A DNA stretch of 64,000 nucleotides. It comes from Fibrobacterota bacterium (lineage in GTDB: Bacteria > Fibrobacterota > Chitinivibrionia > Chitinivibrionales > Chitinispirillaceae). The notes below the pieces were generated by a model that saw only the letters and a program-made list of their open reading frames with translations, did no database searches and had not been told where the DNA came from. This document shows positions 39,035-47,293 of the stretch, one piece after another. The stretch lies in the NCBI GenBank assembly GCA_023412475.1, contig JAEYNR010000065.1, forward strand, positions 1 through 64,000, in the 5' to 3' direction. A program made the position numbers and the translations under genes. Position 1 is the first letter of the stretch. Each line of letters starts with the position of its first letter.

Positions 39035-41092
39035 ATGAAAATCACACTAATAATTTTGCTTTTTTCTATAAGTTTGTGGATTCCAGGCTCAGGATTTGCC
39101 ACAGACTCTCTATCAACTGATACCCTGGCCATCGCCAGCCTTAAAGAAGATTCTTCCATAAGTAACACAGATTCTGCAGTTACAAAACCTGAACCCCCTA
39201 TACAACCATCAGAACAACAGATCGACAGCGCGATTTGCGACTCGATTAAAAGAGAGAAGCTGCGGGAATCTCTTCTGGAACGGGAGAAGCAACGCTCAAC
39301 CCAACATCTACACCAAAACATAGATCGCACTCTTTTTAATCCCTTTGACATCAACTCATCGATGCTTTTTCTCTCCGATGGCACCAGCCCCTCAGAGCTG
39401 CTACGCTCTCATCCCCTGGTTACCACCGCCCGTTATGGCCTTTCAACATCGATAAACCGCTTTATGCTTTTTGGAGCAGTAGCTCCGGTAAACCGGATTT
39501 ATACCGGCAACCTTCTATATAATCGCAGAACCAGCAGCACAATTGAGGGAACCGACCAGATTTCAACAGTCGATATTTCAAAAATCTATTTTGATGATTT
39601 TGGTACAGCAACTTACCGTTACAACCCTGAAGAAATCGTTTCCCCAGAAGCGCTGATCTTTTGGGAAAATGGAGTTTTTAAAGAAAGACTGCTTCAGGTA
39701 AGCCTCTCCCGCCCCATCTCTAAAAACCTCGTTATTAATGCTTTTACCAACTACCGATATTTCAAAGATGGAGCATTTTCCCATAGCGCAGATATAAGCT
39801 CCTTTTATGGCAATCTTGGTAATGGCAGTTACACAGCAGATAAGGGTTATAATCCCCTCAGCGATGAATTTATAGCGGGTGTAAGCTTCTCATGGTTTGG
39901 ACAGAACCAGTCTAAGGCCCATTTAAAAATGACTTACGGAGATCTCAGTCACGATATAACTGAAGATAAGCTGGCCCAACAGGATCCGGATCCTAACAAG
40001 AAGGAGAGACGCAGAGAAACGCTGGTTCATGCACTCTACGAAAGATTCCCTTTTCAGCTTAATTCCGGAACCTCATTTAAAATCAATGAACGATTTTTTT
40101 TAGACTTTGAAGGGATGTTCAGAGAAGAGCCAATTGTCCGCACTAAAGGAGACTCTGTAGATAATAAGATTGTGCCCAAGCGCCAAGATGCCAGGGATCA
40201 GGAAATTGATCTTGCATTACGCAGCGGGATCCAACTGCAACAAAAAGACTCTCTGGGGCTGCGATACAATTTAAACCGTACCGGTTACACTCTTTTTGAT
40301 CAAGCGGAAGCAACGAGCTGGATTAACCGGCCAGAAGCTTATTACAACTACCATTTTAATTTATGGAATTTTCAGGGACTAATCCGGGCAACTGCAGGAC
40401 TGAATTATTTCTCCCTAAAAGACACCAGTGAGATCACGCCAGTGTGGAACGTCGGGGTATCTGCTCAAAAAGAGAATCAGCGATATGGTGTATACGTAGA
40501 GCTGGATAATATCCCTTTTATAGTAGATTACGATTCACTCTGGCTTAATCAGGTTTTACTAGATTCATATTACAGAGCCGGTGCTCAGGCCTACTGGAGG
40601 TGGAATAAGGCAGATCTTCTTGTGGGATATCAAATGGTTTATGGCACCGATTCTACAACTGTAAGCAAATCCTGGGCTTGTGGCATCGCCCCCTATCAAC
40701 AGCCCGTCTCTTCCTTTATTTTAGCACCATCATTTGGCAGATGGCATGGACTTGGTTTCAAATCCAGTATCAACATTTCCAGCAGCAAACCTTATTTAAA
40801 AATGCACAATATTCTCTCTTTTACCGCCCACCCGGCAAACACTCAGGAATATATCGATGCATCCCTGACTTTTGACTACTGGAGTGAACGGGATAAAATC
40901 TCATATGCCGGTTTCTCAGACTGGAACATCCCCATCTACAACCTGGGACTCGAGGCATCAGCTCACATCCGTTCATTCAGAATATTTTATAAGGTGGATA
41001 ATATTCTTAACCGACGTTTCGCCTATCTGCCAGGGTATTATTCTCCGGGAATAACTTTCCGATGGGGATTTAACTGGTTTTTGCAGCGGTGA
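39035..41092 (+). CDS. Large outer-membrane beta-barrel protein, unknown
   Basis: The 685-residue protein has a signal peptide (IILLFSISLWIPGSGFA). A polar, probably disordered linker covers about residues 25-100. A TonB-receptor-like plug segment (GTSPSELLRSHPLVTT) lies near 115-130. From about 170 on the sequence reads as long amphipathic strands, and the final strand, GITFRWGFNWFLQR, ends in an aromatic-rich way. No carbohydrate-binding or enzymatic motif was identified. It may be a porin or a receptor with a reduced plug. No partner gene is adjacent. Confidence 0.75.
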   Translation: MKITLIILLFSISLWIPGSGFATDSLSTDTLAIASLKEDSSISNTDSAVTKPEPPIQPSEQQIDSAICDSIKREKLRESLLEREKQRSTQHLHQNIDRTLFNPFDINSSMLFLSDGTSPSELLRSHPLVTTARYGLSTSINRFMLFGAVAPVNRIYTGNLLYNRRTSSTIEGTDQISTVDISKIYFDDFGTATYRYNPEEIVSPEALIFWENGVFKERLLQVSLSRPISKNLVINAFTNYRYFKDGAFSHSADISSFYGNLGNGSYTADKGYNPLSDEFIAGVSFSWFGQNQSKAHLKMTYGDLSHDITEDKLAQQDPDPNKKERRRETLVHALYERFPFQLNSGTSFKINERFFLDFEGMFREEPIVRTKGDSVDNKIVPKRQDARDQEIDLALRSGIQLQQKDSLGLRYNLNRTGYTLFDQAEATSWINRPEAYYNYHFNLWNFQGLIRATAGLNYFSLKDTSEITPVWNVGVSAQKENQRYGVYVELDNIPFIVDYDSLWLNQVLLDSYYRAGAQAYWRWNKADLLVGYQMVYGTDSTTVSKSWACGIAPYQQPVSSFILAPSFGRWHGLGFKSSINISSSKPYLKMHNILSFTAHPANTQEYIDASLTFDYWSERDKISYAGFSDWNIPIYNLGLEASAHIRSFRIFYKVDNILNRRFAYLPGYYSPGITFRWGFNWFLQR

Positions 41093-41223
41093 TCTGCTCT
41101 GGAACCAATGTGTTAATCAATGCTTAAAGCTCTGTTTCTCGCCTATTTTTCGATTTATATTGAACCTGCTTATATCGTACTGATCTGTTCAGAAAGAAAA
41201 AAAACAACTCCAAAGGAACTCCA

Positions 41224-41826
41224 ATGTTAGAAGGGCTCAAACCGCTTTATAACAGAATCTTACGTCCTGTAGCACGTTTTCTCTGCAATACAGGTATCCG
41301 GCCAAATCATATAACACTTTTGGGACTTGCTTTATTTGCCGCAGCCGGATGGTTCTGCTGTACCGGAGAGTGGACAACTGCTCTGATTTTGGTAATATTG
41401 GGGGCGCTTATGGATGGATTAGATGGAGTTCTGGCGCGCGAATCGGATAAAAACACAATTTTCGGTGCAATTCTTGACTCGAGTTGCGACCGGCTAACCG
41501 AAATGGTTCTGCTTATGGGAATTCTGGTGTACTATCTTAAAACTCCAGAGGTAAATCAACTTGGGGTGATTCTCTGCTTTGCAAGTATTTGCGGTTCAGT
41601 AATGGTAAGTTACATTAAAGCCAGATGCGAAGGAGCAGGCATATCCTGCAAAACTGGCTTTCTTCAGCGCCCCGAACGGGTGATTATTCTCTCGATAGGG
41701 CTTTTAACCGGTCCCCCGAAGATGATATGGGTTCTATGTGCACTCACAGTTTTTTCCTGGATTACTGTTGTTCAGCGGATTTTTGAAGCAGCAGCCAACA
41801 GTAGAAAAGTTCAGCAGGAAAACTGA
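41224..41826 (+). CDS. CDP-alcohol phosphatidyltransferase
   Basis: This is an integral membrane enzyme of phospholipid synthesis. It has 200 residues, about six membrane helices and the complete CDP-alcohol motif: D-G-L-D-G-V-L-A-R followed by G and D-S-S-C-D-R at the standard spacing (about residues 62-88). That motif binds the metal ions and the CDP group. The alcohol, such as glycerol-phosphate or inositol-phosphate, is not determinable, though the PgsA/PIS-like group is most similar in size. The 3' end of this gene recurs as a fragment at 55891-55981. Confidence 0.88.
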   Translation: MLEGLKPLYNRILRPVARFLCNTGIRPNHITLLGLALFAAAGWFCCTGEWTTALILVILGALMDGLDGVLARESDKNTIFGAILDSSCDRLTEMVLLMGILVYYLKTPEVNQLGVILCFASICGSVMVSYIKARCEGAGISCKTGFLQRPERVIILSIGLLTGPPKMIWVLCALTVFSWITVVQRIFEAAANSRKVQQEN

Positions 41827-41837
41827 CTGTTGCAGAT

Positions 41838-41885
41838 TTGATATTTGATATTTGTGGTTTGAGATTTGAGATTTGTGATTTCATA
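41838..41885. repeat. 7-bp-period repeat tract, TTTGATA type
   Basis: A short run of units such as TTTGATA, TTTGAGA and TTTGTGA follows the phosphatidyltransferase stop. The 7-base spacing is the same as in the larger tracts at 43114 and 53738. Any open frame across it is an artefact of the repeat. Confidence 0.55.
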
Positions 41886-41989
41886 AAGACTTTAAAATTG
41901 TCTGTTAAAATTTGGATTGATGAAATCCCCCGCTGTAAAGCACCCCATGCCAGGAGGGATTACAGGAGGGATCTTTTCAAAATAGAGAA

Positions 41990-42730
41990 TCAGGAAACCA
42001 CCACTTCCTCTTTAACAACCTCTTTTGACTTGCGTTTACGCGGGGTATAACTGATACTATAACGGGTTACATGGTTCGGCTCGTGTCTGAATGCGTACTT
42101 ACCGGCAAAACTGAGCTCCCGCATCTTTCCCTTCAGGATTGTAAATATTTTATCCCGCAATACCCGCTCTTCAGAGGATTCGCTTTTATCCAGTGTCGCC
42201 TTGGCAAGAAGACTTGCAAGCTCTTTTGAGAGTGAGGGTATTCTTTCCAGCAATGTCTTATCATATTTAATTTTATCCAGAAGCTCCAGATTGGAGTCGC
42301 AGATAACCTTTATATCCAGAAGATCCTGGATCAGATCTGCATGTGAACCACCTTCACGTACCCTGCTGCATTTTTCTAAAAGCTTTGGATCATCTGCAAA
42401 AGCATAATCCATGGCTGCGAGCAGTTCGTAACGAGTCTCTTCCGCCTCTTCCCTCAAACTGTAAAATTTCTTAGCAGTCTCAGGGGTGTCAAACTGTACG
42501 TAATTAAAGGCTGCACTCTGTTGACGAAGAGCCTGAATATGAAGGGCGATATCCTCTAATTTGGATGTATCGTACCGATTTTCTTTGAGCAAATCGATAT
42601 CACGATTTCCAGCTTCCACCAGCCTGTCTGCGATTTGAAGAAACGGACGGAGCGGAATGTCTACATCATCTGCAATTTTTGAAGGCATTGCATTGATCAA
42701 GGAGATTAACTCGGTAACTTGTTCTGACAT
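41990..42730 (-). CDS. Helical protein of unknown function
   Basis: The protein of 246 residues is predicted to be almost all alpha-helix, with no signal peptide. Segments DIPLRPFLQIADRLVEAGNR and DLLDIKVICDSNLELLDKIK look like two internal repeats. A basic tail (TPRKRKSKEVVKEE) ends the protein. It weakly resembles the 212-residue protein encoded divergently at 43311. No family is recognised. A cytoplasmic, perhaps nucleic-acid-associated role is possible because of the tail. Confidence 0.65.
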   Translation of the reverse strand: MSEQVTELISLINAMPSKIADDVDIPLRPFLQIADRLVEAGNRDIDLLKENRYDTSKLEDIALHIQALRQQSAAFNYVQFDTPETAKKFYSLREEAEETRYELLAAMDYAFADDPKLLEKCSRVREGGSHADLIQDLLDIKVICDSNLELLDKIKYDKTLLERIPSLSKELASLLAKATLDKSESSEERVLRDKIFTILKGKMRELSFAGKYAFRHEPNHVTRYSISYTPRKRKSKEVVKEEVVVS

Positions 42731-43310
42731 AAGAAGGCCTTTCTAATGGTTTTCAAAAAACCATCGGTGTTATTGGATATGTAACTCCAGAACCAAATGA
42801 AGATACTGGAGAAGAGCAATAAGGAGCTTAAAAGGTCAGTAAAAATCAGAGAAACAAAATTTAGCTAAAGTGTATCAGTCTGATTATCGTAATATTTTTT
42901 TCTCTTTTTCAGAGCTATTCTATCATTAAGAAAGGACTATGAGAAACTTGATACAGAACAAGGAAGTAAAATACTGCAAATACATTGTGTTTATTAAACT
43001 GGTAACACTATAAGCTCAAAAAAGATCGGGTCATCTGCGTTTTAGTAAAATAATAGTGAACCGAAACTATGCCAAACTTTATTTTTGTAACATGATATTT
43101 TTTTAGGAAAAGACGAGTATCGAGTATCGAGTATCGAGTATCGAGTATCGAATATCGAATATCGAATAGCGAATAGCGAATTTCGGAGTCGGATTCGGAT
43201 ATCGGATTTAGTTAACGATAACGATAACGGATGTCGGATGATGTGGCAGTGAAAGAGGGACAATAAGACACGCAAGATTTTCCTGCTTTGGGAGAAAAGG
43301 AGATTCCATA
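42731..43310. other. Divergent intergenic region with short-period repeats
   Basis: The region separates two divergent genes for helical proteins. Its left 380 bases hold no feature that I can support. The right part contains the CGAGTAT repeat tract described separately. A minus-strand open frame there is simply the repeat translated. Confidence 0.5.
43114..43235. repeat. CGAGTAT/CGAATAT 7-bp repeat tract
   Basis: Five units of CGAGTAT run from 43114, then CGAATAT (2), CGAATAG (2), CGAATTT and several CGGATT-like units, followed by AACGATAACGATAACGG. The tract ends with GATGTCGGATGATG. A sister tract at 53738 has the same unit types, the same order and a similar 3' end, so these are members of a repeat family rather than independent slippage. 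Confidence 0.85.
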
Positions 43311-43949
43311 ATGAAGGCTAAGAATAATGGTTTCAGAAAGAGCTCCATATCCGCAACAATTCAGGATGCATTTGATTTGAAAGTACTTTGCGAAAAGGAT
43401 AAGGCGCAGTTGATTGAAGCAGGGCTTCCCTGGAGCAGGTATGATGAGTTGATTGAAGCTACAAATGAACTGACTGCTTTGAACAGAAAATTGTTACTGT
43501 ACCGCGAGGACTGTAAATGTGAAGTAGCATCACTGAGAAAATTTGCACAAAAGTGTCACAAGTTTCGATCAAAATTGCGCCAGACATTAATATTTGCACT
43601 TGAGTTGGCCCAATGGGAACTCAAAATGCCCGGCCTTTCCTCCAGGAAGGCATATATCGATATCTCTCAGGATCTGCTGGAGCTGGCAGTATCAGCAGAA
43701 AAATTCGTGGCTAAAGAACCACGTTTTTTTACTGAAACAGGATTAATTCTGAAAGCCCGTAAAGATTCAGATAGCCTTTTGAAGATGATGAGCAGGAAAG
43801 AATTATTCTTCAATGACAGTAAAAAAGCAACGAAAAAATGTCTTGATTCACATCAATCATTAAGCAAAATAATGAAAGTTATAAGAACCGCCGGAAAGAA
43901 AGCTTTTCTGGATAATCCTGGAAAAAGAGCTGCTTATATGGTTAAATGA
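43311..43949 (+). CDS. Helical protein of unknown function
   Basis: The 212-residue protein has no signal peptide and is rich in K, L and A helices. The segment DAFDLKVLCEKDKAQLIEAG resembles DLLDIKVICDSNLELLDKIK of the 246-residue protein encoded divergently at 42730, so the two may be distant relatives. The start ATG has AAGGAG upstream. No motif hints at function. Confidence 0.65.
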   Translation: MKAKNNGFRKSSISATIQDAFDLKVLCEKDKAQLIEAGLPWSRYDELIEATNELTALNRKLLLYREDCKCEVASLRKFAQKCHKFRSKLRQTLIFALELAQWELKMPGLSSRKAYIDISQDLLELAVSAEKFVAKEPRFFTETGLILKARKDSDSLLKMMSRKELFFNDSKKATKKCLDSHQSLSKIMKVIRTAGKKAFLDNPGKRAAYMVK

Positions 43950-44433
43950 AGCCAGACACAGAGGATTCTTTCTTATGTTAAACCCTGTGCCATTTCCCTT
44001 TCTCAATGTTTTTTGACCATTAAATGATTCCTCAGACTGTAGAAGAATACTCCCCAAAGACGAGCCTTATGGTACTTCAGGGCAAAGCTCAACAACTTTT
44101 TCGTTTCAGATAAAACCATTTTTCTGCTCTGCAAAGGGTACCTGGAGCCCGAAATGACACTCCCGAAGCCCGGGGAACTGCTAAACGAGAGCGGGGAACT
44201 GCTAATCGAGCCCGGGCAATTGCTAATCGAGGCCGGGGACTTCATTTCAAATCCGGGCAAAGCTAATCGAGCCCGGGCAACTGATAAGCGAGGGCGGGCA
44301 AATGCTAAACGACCCTCCGGGAGCTAAAAATGCGGAATTAGGGGCCAAAAAAGAAACAGGACGGTGATTGGCCCGACTCTGGCAGCAGATTACCTCTTAA
44401 TCACAATAATCAATTAATCAGACTAATCACAGT
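43950..44433. other. Intergenic region with GC-rich tandem repeat
   Basis: No gene is supported. The middle holds the 21-bp array described separately. The flanks are ordinary AT-rich sequence. The right edge is downstream of the GxxExxY gene and contains a TTAATCA-rich stretch. Confidence 0.5.
44168..44312. repeat. 21-bp GC-rich tandem array, seven units
   Basis: Units of 20-21 bp with the consensus GCCCGGGCAACTGCTAATCGA start at 44168, 44189, 44210, 44231, 44251, 44271 and 44292. The fourth is diverged (CTTCATTTCAA) and the fourth and fifth are one base short. The array is far richer in G+C than its surroundings. Read on the plus strand from an ATG at 44154 it would give a heptapeptide repeat (PGELLIE-like), but the short units break the frame. 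Confidence 0.85.
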
Positions 44434-44820
44434 TTAAGACAGTTTCTTATTCCGCACTCTCTTGAACTCGAGGCTTCTTGCACCAAAATTTAGCAGTAAT
44501 CCTATCTGCAGGTTATACGCTTCAAGGTAGTTGATAGCTTGTGCGAGGTGTACATCTTCCAATTTAATAACTGCTTTTAATTCGACAGCGATGCACTCTT
44601 CAACAAGAAAATCCACTCGTCTTGTGCCCACTTGCAGGTCTTTATAAAAAACCGGCATTTCAAATTCCCGGGCAAATTTAATGTGTCGCAACTTGAACTC
44701 ATAAGCGAGTGCACGCTGGTAAATAAGCTCCTGAAAGCCGTTTCCAAGTGCCCTGTGGACTTCCATGGCACATCCTATTATCTGGCCGGTTAATTCAGAA
44801 TGGGGGTATTTTTGTTCCAT
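44434..44820 (-). CDS. GxxExxY family protein
   Basis: This small protein of 128 residues belongs to the PDDEXK-like GxxExxY family. The name motif is visible as GNGFQELIY near residues 26-34. The later strand RVDFLVEECIAVELKA holds the nuclease-like D..ExK core (D, E and K at about 69-82). LLLNFGARSLEFKRVRN is the usual C-terminal signature. Function is unknown in the family; these genes are typical of accessory regions. It follows the DUF5131 gene by 26 bases on the same strand. Confidence 0.9.
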   Translation of the reverse strand: MEQKYPHSELTGQIIGCAMEVHRALGNGFQELIYQRALAYEFKLRHIKFAREFEMPVFYKDLQVGTRRVDFLVEECIAVELKAVIKLEDVHLAQAINYLEAYNLQIGLLLNFGARSLEFKRVRNKKLS

Positions 44821-44846
44821 TTACAATAACCTCATCTGTACTTTTT

Positions 44847-45560
44847 TCAAGCTGCCACCTTCGGAATCTCTTTAAATTTTTTCCCCATTAATTCTGAACC
44901 AGCTTCCTTCTTATTCCTCCCACCCCACTGCTTAAAAAAGAAAGGCACATTTTCATTTGCACATTGTTTTTGAATCTCCACTACCCATTTTTCTTCCATC
45001 GGTCTTGGTTTTCTGCCGCTTTCACCGCCAACAATTACCCAATCAATACCGTTTAGGTCAAGCATTCCAAGTGATCCGATAAGCGGTTCGCATGAGAGAA
45101 ATTTCAGGTGCGCGCTGGTCTTTTTGAGAAGATCCATTCTTTCCAGAACTGTATCGTTCTCAATTGTGACTCCCATCCAGATATTAGATGTCCAGTTCAA
45201 GTGTTCATTATGTTTGAGCAGTACATCTGCCCGTTTCGTAAGAACCTGGAAAACATGTTGAGGATTCTCATTCATCACTTTGAATACTTTTCTAATAAAT
45301 GAAAGCGGTACTTCTTTATGAAAAAGATCACTCATGGAGTTAACTAAAACGACCTTTGATTTTTTCCATGTGTAGGGGATCTCAAGCGCATTTTCATGTA
45401 GTGTAAGGTCGAAGCCGTTGCTGTATTTTGCAAGCCCCATACCCTTCAATCGTTTTGTCATTATTTCTGCATAACAGAACTTGCAACCTGAAGAAATTTT
45501 GGTACATCCCGTAATGGGGTTCCAGGTCATTTCGGTCCACTCTATTGATGTTTGTGCCAT
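44847..45560 (-). CDS. Phage Gp37/Gp68-like DUF5131 protein
   Basis: The 237-residue protein starts IEWTEMTWNPITGCTKISSG and holds the cysteine set CTKISSGCKFCYAE, the family hallmark; the CxxxxxxCxxC spacing is radical-SAM-like. Later segments are VLVNSMSDLFH, FQVLTKRAD, WMGVTIEN, FLSCEPLIG and WVIVGGESG. The family occurs in phages and mobile regions, and its reaction is not established. Here it is next to a GxxExxY gene and just right of a transposase unit. Confidence 0.92.
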   Translation of the reverse strand: MAQTSIEWTEMTWNPITGCTKISSGCKFCYAEIMTKRLKGMGLAKYSNGFDLTLHENALEIPYTWKKSKVVLVNSMSDLFHKEVPLSFIRKVFKVMNENPQHVFQVLTKRADVLLKHNEHLNWTSNIWMGVTIENDTVLERMDLLKKTSAHLKFLSCEPLIGSLGMLDLNGIDWVIVGGESGRKPRPMEEKWVVEIQKQCANENVPFFFKQWGGRNKKEAGSELMGKKFKEIPKVAA

Positions 45561-45656
45561 GATTAAAGCCTTTTCCCTATAATATCATTTGCAATAGTTA
45601 ATCCGGCCTTATTATCTGTTGCCAGGACAAAATGACTCATTAACCATTTTTTCCCT

Positions 45657-46270
45657 ATAAACCTTAGTATTTGTTTTAACCTTAGTAGTACCAGGAAAAC
45701 AAGAAAAGACCTTATTACCTTATTACCTTATTACCTTATTACCTTATTCGCATTTCGGATCAACGTGTCCTGGTAATGTTTTATAAAAAGGTCATACTCT
45801 TCAGCATATGTTACTTTTTTATGGTGTTCCGGTTGATTTAGAATATATTTACATACCTTGTCGACATCAGATTTTGATACTGAGAACGCAGAAGCAGACT
45901 GCTGCCATCTAAAATTAAAATCACTCAGATTATTTTCATTAATAAATTTTTCAGAACTCTGAGCGATTGTAGTAGCGAAATATTCTTCAGATATCGAAGG
46001 ATTTCGTGAAATCAAAAAATGCATATGATCATTATTAGCGTAAATTGCATATAATCTGGAACCATTATTGTTTACAATTCCAGTAATGTACTTTTCTATT
46101 CTGTTACGATTAATTTCAGGTATTAATGGCTGGCGTTCACTAGTTGTGAAAATGAAATGTGTATATAAATTATGATATTCAATTTTCATCATATTTTAAT
46201 AAGGTAATAAGGTTAAAAACATTGTCGGGATACATAGGCTACTAAGGTTTTTACGAATACTAAGGTTTTT
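45657..46270 (-). mobile_element. Y1-transposase unit with nested inverted repeats
   Basis: The outer repeats are 45657-45690 and 46239-46270. Each contains two copies of a CCTTAGTA-type motif, and they are inverted to each other, matching at 27 of 32 positions. The inner repeats are GACCTTATTACCTTATTA, starting near 45709, and its inverted counterpart at 46197-46214, matching at 17 of 18. The inner left repeat is expanded to about five CCTTATTA units. The transposase gene lies precisely between them. The symmetric layout resembles transposases flanked by REP-like repeats rather than a classical IS200 element, which has hairpins but no long terminal inverted repeats. Confidence 0.75.
45731..46192 (-). 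CDS. IS200/REP-associated Y1 transposase
   Basis: This is a single-strand transposase of the Y1_Tnp/TnpA_REP group with 153 residues. The HUH metal motif is DHMHFL near residues 55-60. The family segment FRWQQSASAFSVSKSD is followed by VCKYILNQPEHHKK, whose tyrosine is the likely nucleophile. All catalytic residues are present, so the enzyme may be active. The gene ends inside a TTATTACC-type direct repeat and starts next to an inverted copy. It is the only transposase in the window. Confidence 0.88.
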   Translation of the reverse strand: MMKIEYHNLYTHFIFTTSERQPLIPEINRNRIEKYITGIVNNNGSRLYAIYANNDHMHFLISRNPSISEEYFATTIAQSSEKFINENNLSDFNFRWQQSASAFSVSKSDVDKVCKYILNQPEHHKKVTYAEEYDLFIKHYQDTLIRNANKVIR

Positions 46271-46331
46271 AAAAAATTTCAAAATATACATTATAATTTT
46301 TGATCCAGTTATCTCCATATCACTAAACAAA

Positions 46332-46763
46332 TTAACTATGAATATGTTGCAACTGAATTGTATCGGTAAAATAATTCATAAGCGCTCCACTCAAATGGCT
46401 CCTGTGACACATCTCCGGTTTCTTTTCAAAACACAGTAGAGCAGCCCGCTTCATTGTCTCTATTTTTTTGCATAGTGTAATTTGAACAGGAACCGTTTCT
46501 TTCAGAACAGTATTGCGATACTCCGTAAAAAGAGTATCATAATCAGCTTGCGTTTCCAGGTTTTTTCTTTTATCAGATACGATTCCGAGTTCAGGATAAT
46601 GTTCGTAGATGATACCCACAGTTTCACAAGCAGTCTGCAGTGTCTTTTTTGAAAATCCATATTTCATGCTCATGGCATTTTTCCGGACATCAACAAGCAG
46701 GTTCACATTATGCTTCAACAAAAGATTTATATATTGTTCAAGTGAGAGCCCCTCAGCCGGCAT
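46332..46763 (-). CDS. DUF488 family protein, probably 5'-truncated
   Basis: The 143-residue protein contains the DUF488 blocks VNLLVDVRKNAMSMKYGFSK, YEHYPELGI and ALLCFEKKPEMCHRS. Family members normally begin with a strand like YTIGYEG, but this one starts MPAEGLSLEQYI, exactly where that strand should end. Upstream, in another frame, lies a remnant resembling the start of HsdR. The simplest reading is a recombination that cut off the first 10 or so codons. The protein may still fold if a start codon was captured, but activity is doubtful. Confidence 0.8.
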   Translation of the reverse strand: MPAEGLSLEQYINLLLKHNVNLLVDVRKNAMSMKYGFSKKTLQTACETVGIIYEHYPELGIVSDKRKNLETQADYDTLFTEYRNTVLKETVPVQITLCKKIETMKRAALLCFEKKPEMCHRSHLSGALMNYFTDTIQLQHIHS

Positions 46764-46815
46764 CGCGAAGCATTTTATCTATAATCTGGCGTGATTTTTC
46801 TTCAGGAGTTGCCAT
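46753..46815 (-). pseudogene. Remnant resembling the N-terminus of a type I restriction R subunit
   Basis: A 20-codon frame reads MATPEEKSRQIIDKMLRDAG and then stops. It matches the start of HsdR/DEAD-helicase restriction subunits, whose consensus is TPE..AR..ID.LL..AGW, and the stop TGA falls exactly where the tryptophan codon TGG is expected. It overlaps the start of the DUF488 gene by 11 bases. No other hsd gene is visible, so this is a breakpoint relic. Confidence 0.5.
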
Positions 46816-46976
46816 GAGGTCAGATCCATTTAAACACATAACAGTAATAAAATCACTGTTTTATTCATTATAACATTGGAATTCAAGGCTATACATTTAA
46901 TACCAGAATTATAACTTATGCACTTGCCGGAATCAACTGCGGGGAAGAGAAGAGGGGAAAAAGGGATTGGGAAAGA

Positions 46977-47056
46977 AATCGAATATCGAATATCGAGTGT
47001 CGAATGTGGGATTTCGGATTTCAATTTCGATTTCGATTTCCACAACGATAACTGAA
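46977..47056. repeat. TATCGAA/ATTTCGA short-period repeat tract
   Basis: Units of CGAATAT, CGAGTGT, CGAATGT and then ATTTCGG, ATTTCGA and ATTTCCA occur at 6-7-base spacing and end in ACAACGATAACTG. The tract resembles the ones at 43114 and 53738, though more degenerate. Confidence 0.7.
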
Positions 47057-47246
47057 AAAGAGTCGGGAGGCTCTGTAACTCCTTTGTTTGAATTATTGCA
47101 AACAAATCAAACATGTTACATGACCAGCTTTTTGTCATTTTTTTTGAAATCCTGTGGGATGGTAGTAATTTCCAGTTCTGAGTTACTGCACCCAGGAATT
47201 TTAAACTCATTTTCTGGCACGAGTTATATTAAAATTCAGAATTGAG

Positions 47247-47293
47247 TAGAGGTGCCCAAGTGGTTTAATGAACCACGCGCAGGAAACGTGTGT
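47247..47293 (+). pseudogene. 5' remnant of a tRNA-Ser gene
   Basis: The sequence AGAGGTGCCCAAGTGGTTTA followed by ATGAACCACGCGCAGGAAACGTG matches the acceptor/D-arm and anticodon arm of bacterial tRNA-Ser with anticodon GGA. Position 33 is A instead of the universal U, and no T-arm or 3' acceptor strand follows. It is therefore a broken copy, possibly left by integration or deletion at a tRNA gene. Confidence 0.55.

Noticed and set aside
41838..42050. 70-aa plus-strand frame after the phosphatidyltransferase
   Set aside because: Its first part translates a 7-bp repeat tract and its end overlaps the real minus-strand gene.
43042..43275. Minus-strand frame with I-R-Y-S repeats
   Set aside because: Translation of the CGAGTAT tract, with no ribosome site or family.
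44154..44327. 57-codon plus-strand frame through the 21-bp array
   Set aside because: Frame changes at the 20-bp units, so the repeat peptide is not maintained; more likely a DNA repeat.
45709..45746. CCTTATTA direct repeats considered as an independent microsatellite
   Set aside because: They form the inner arm of the transposase-flanking inverted repeat and are better described as part of that unit.
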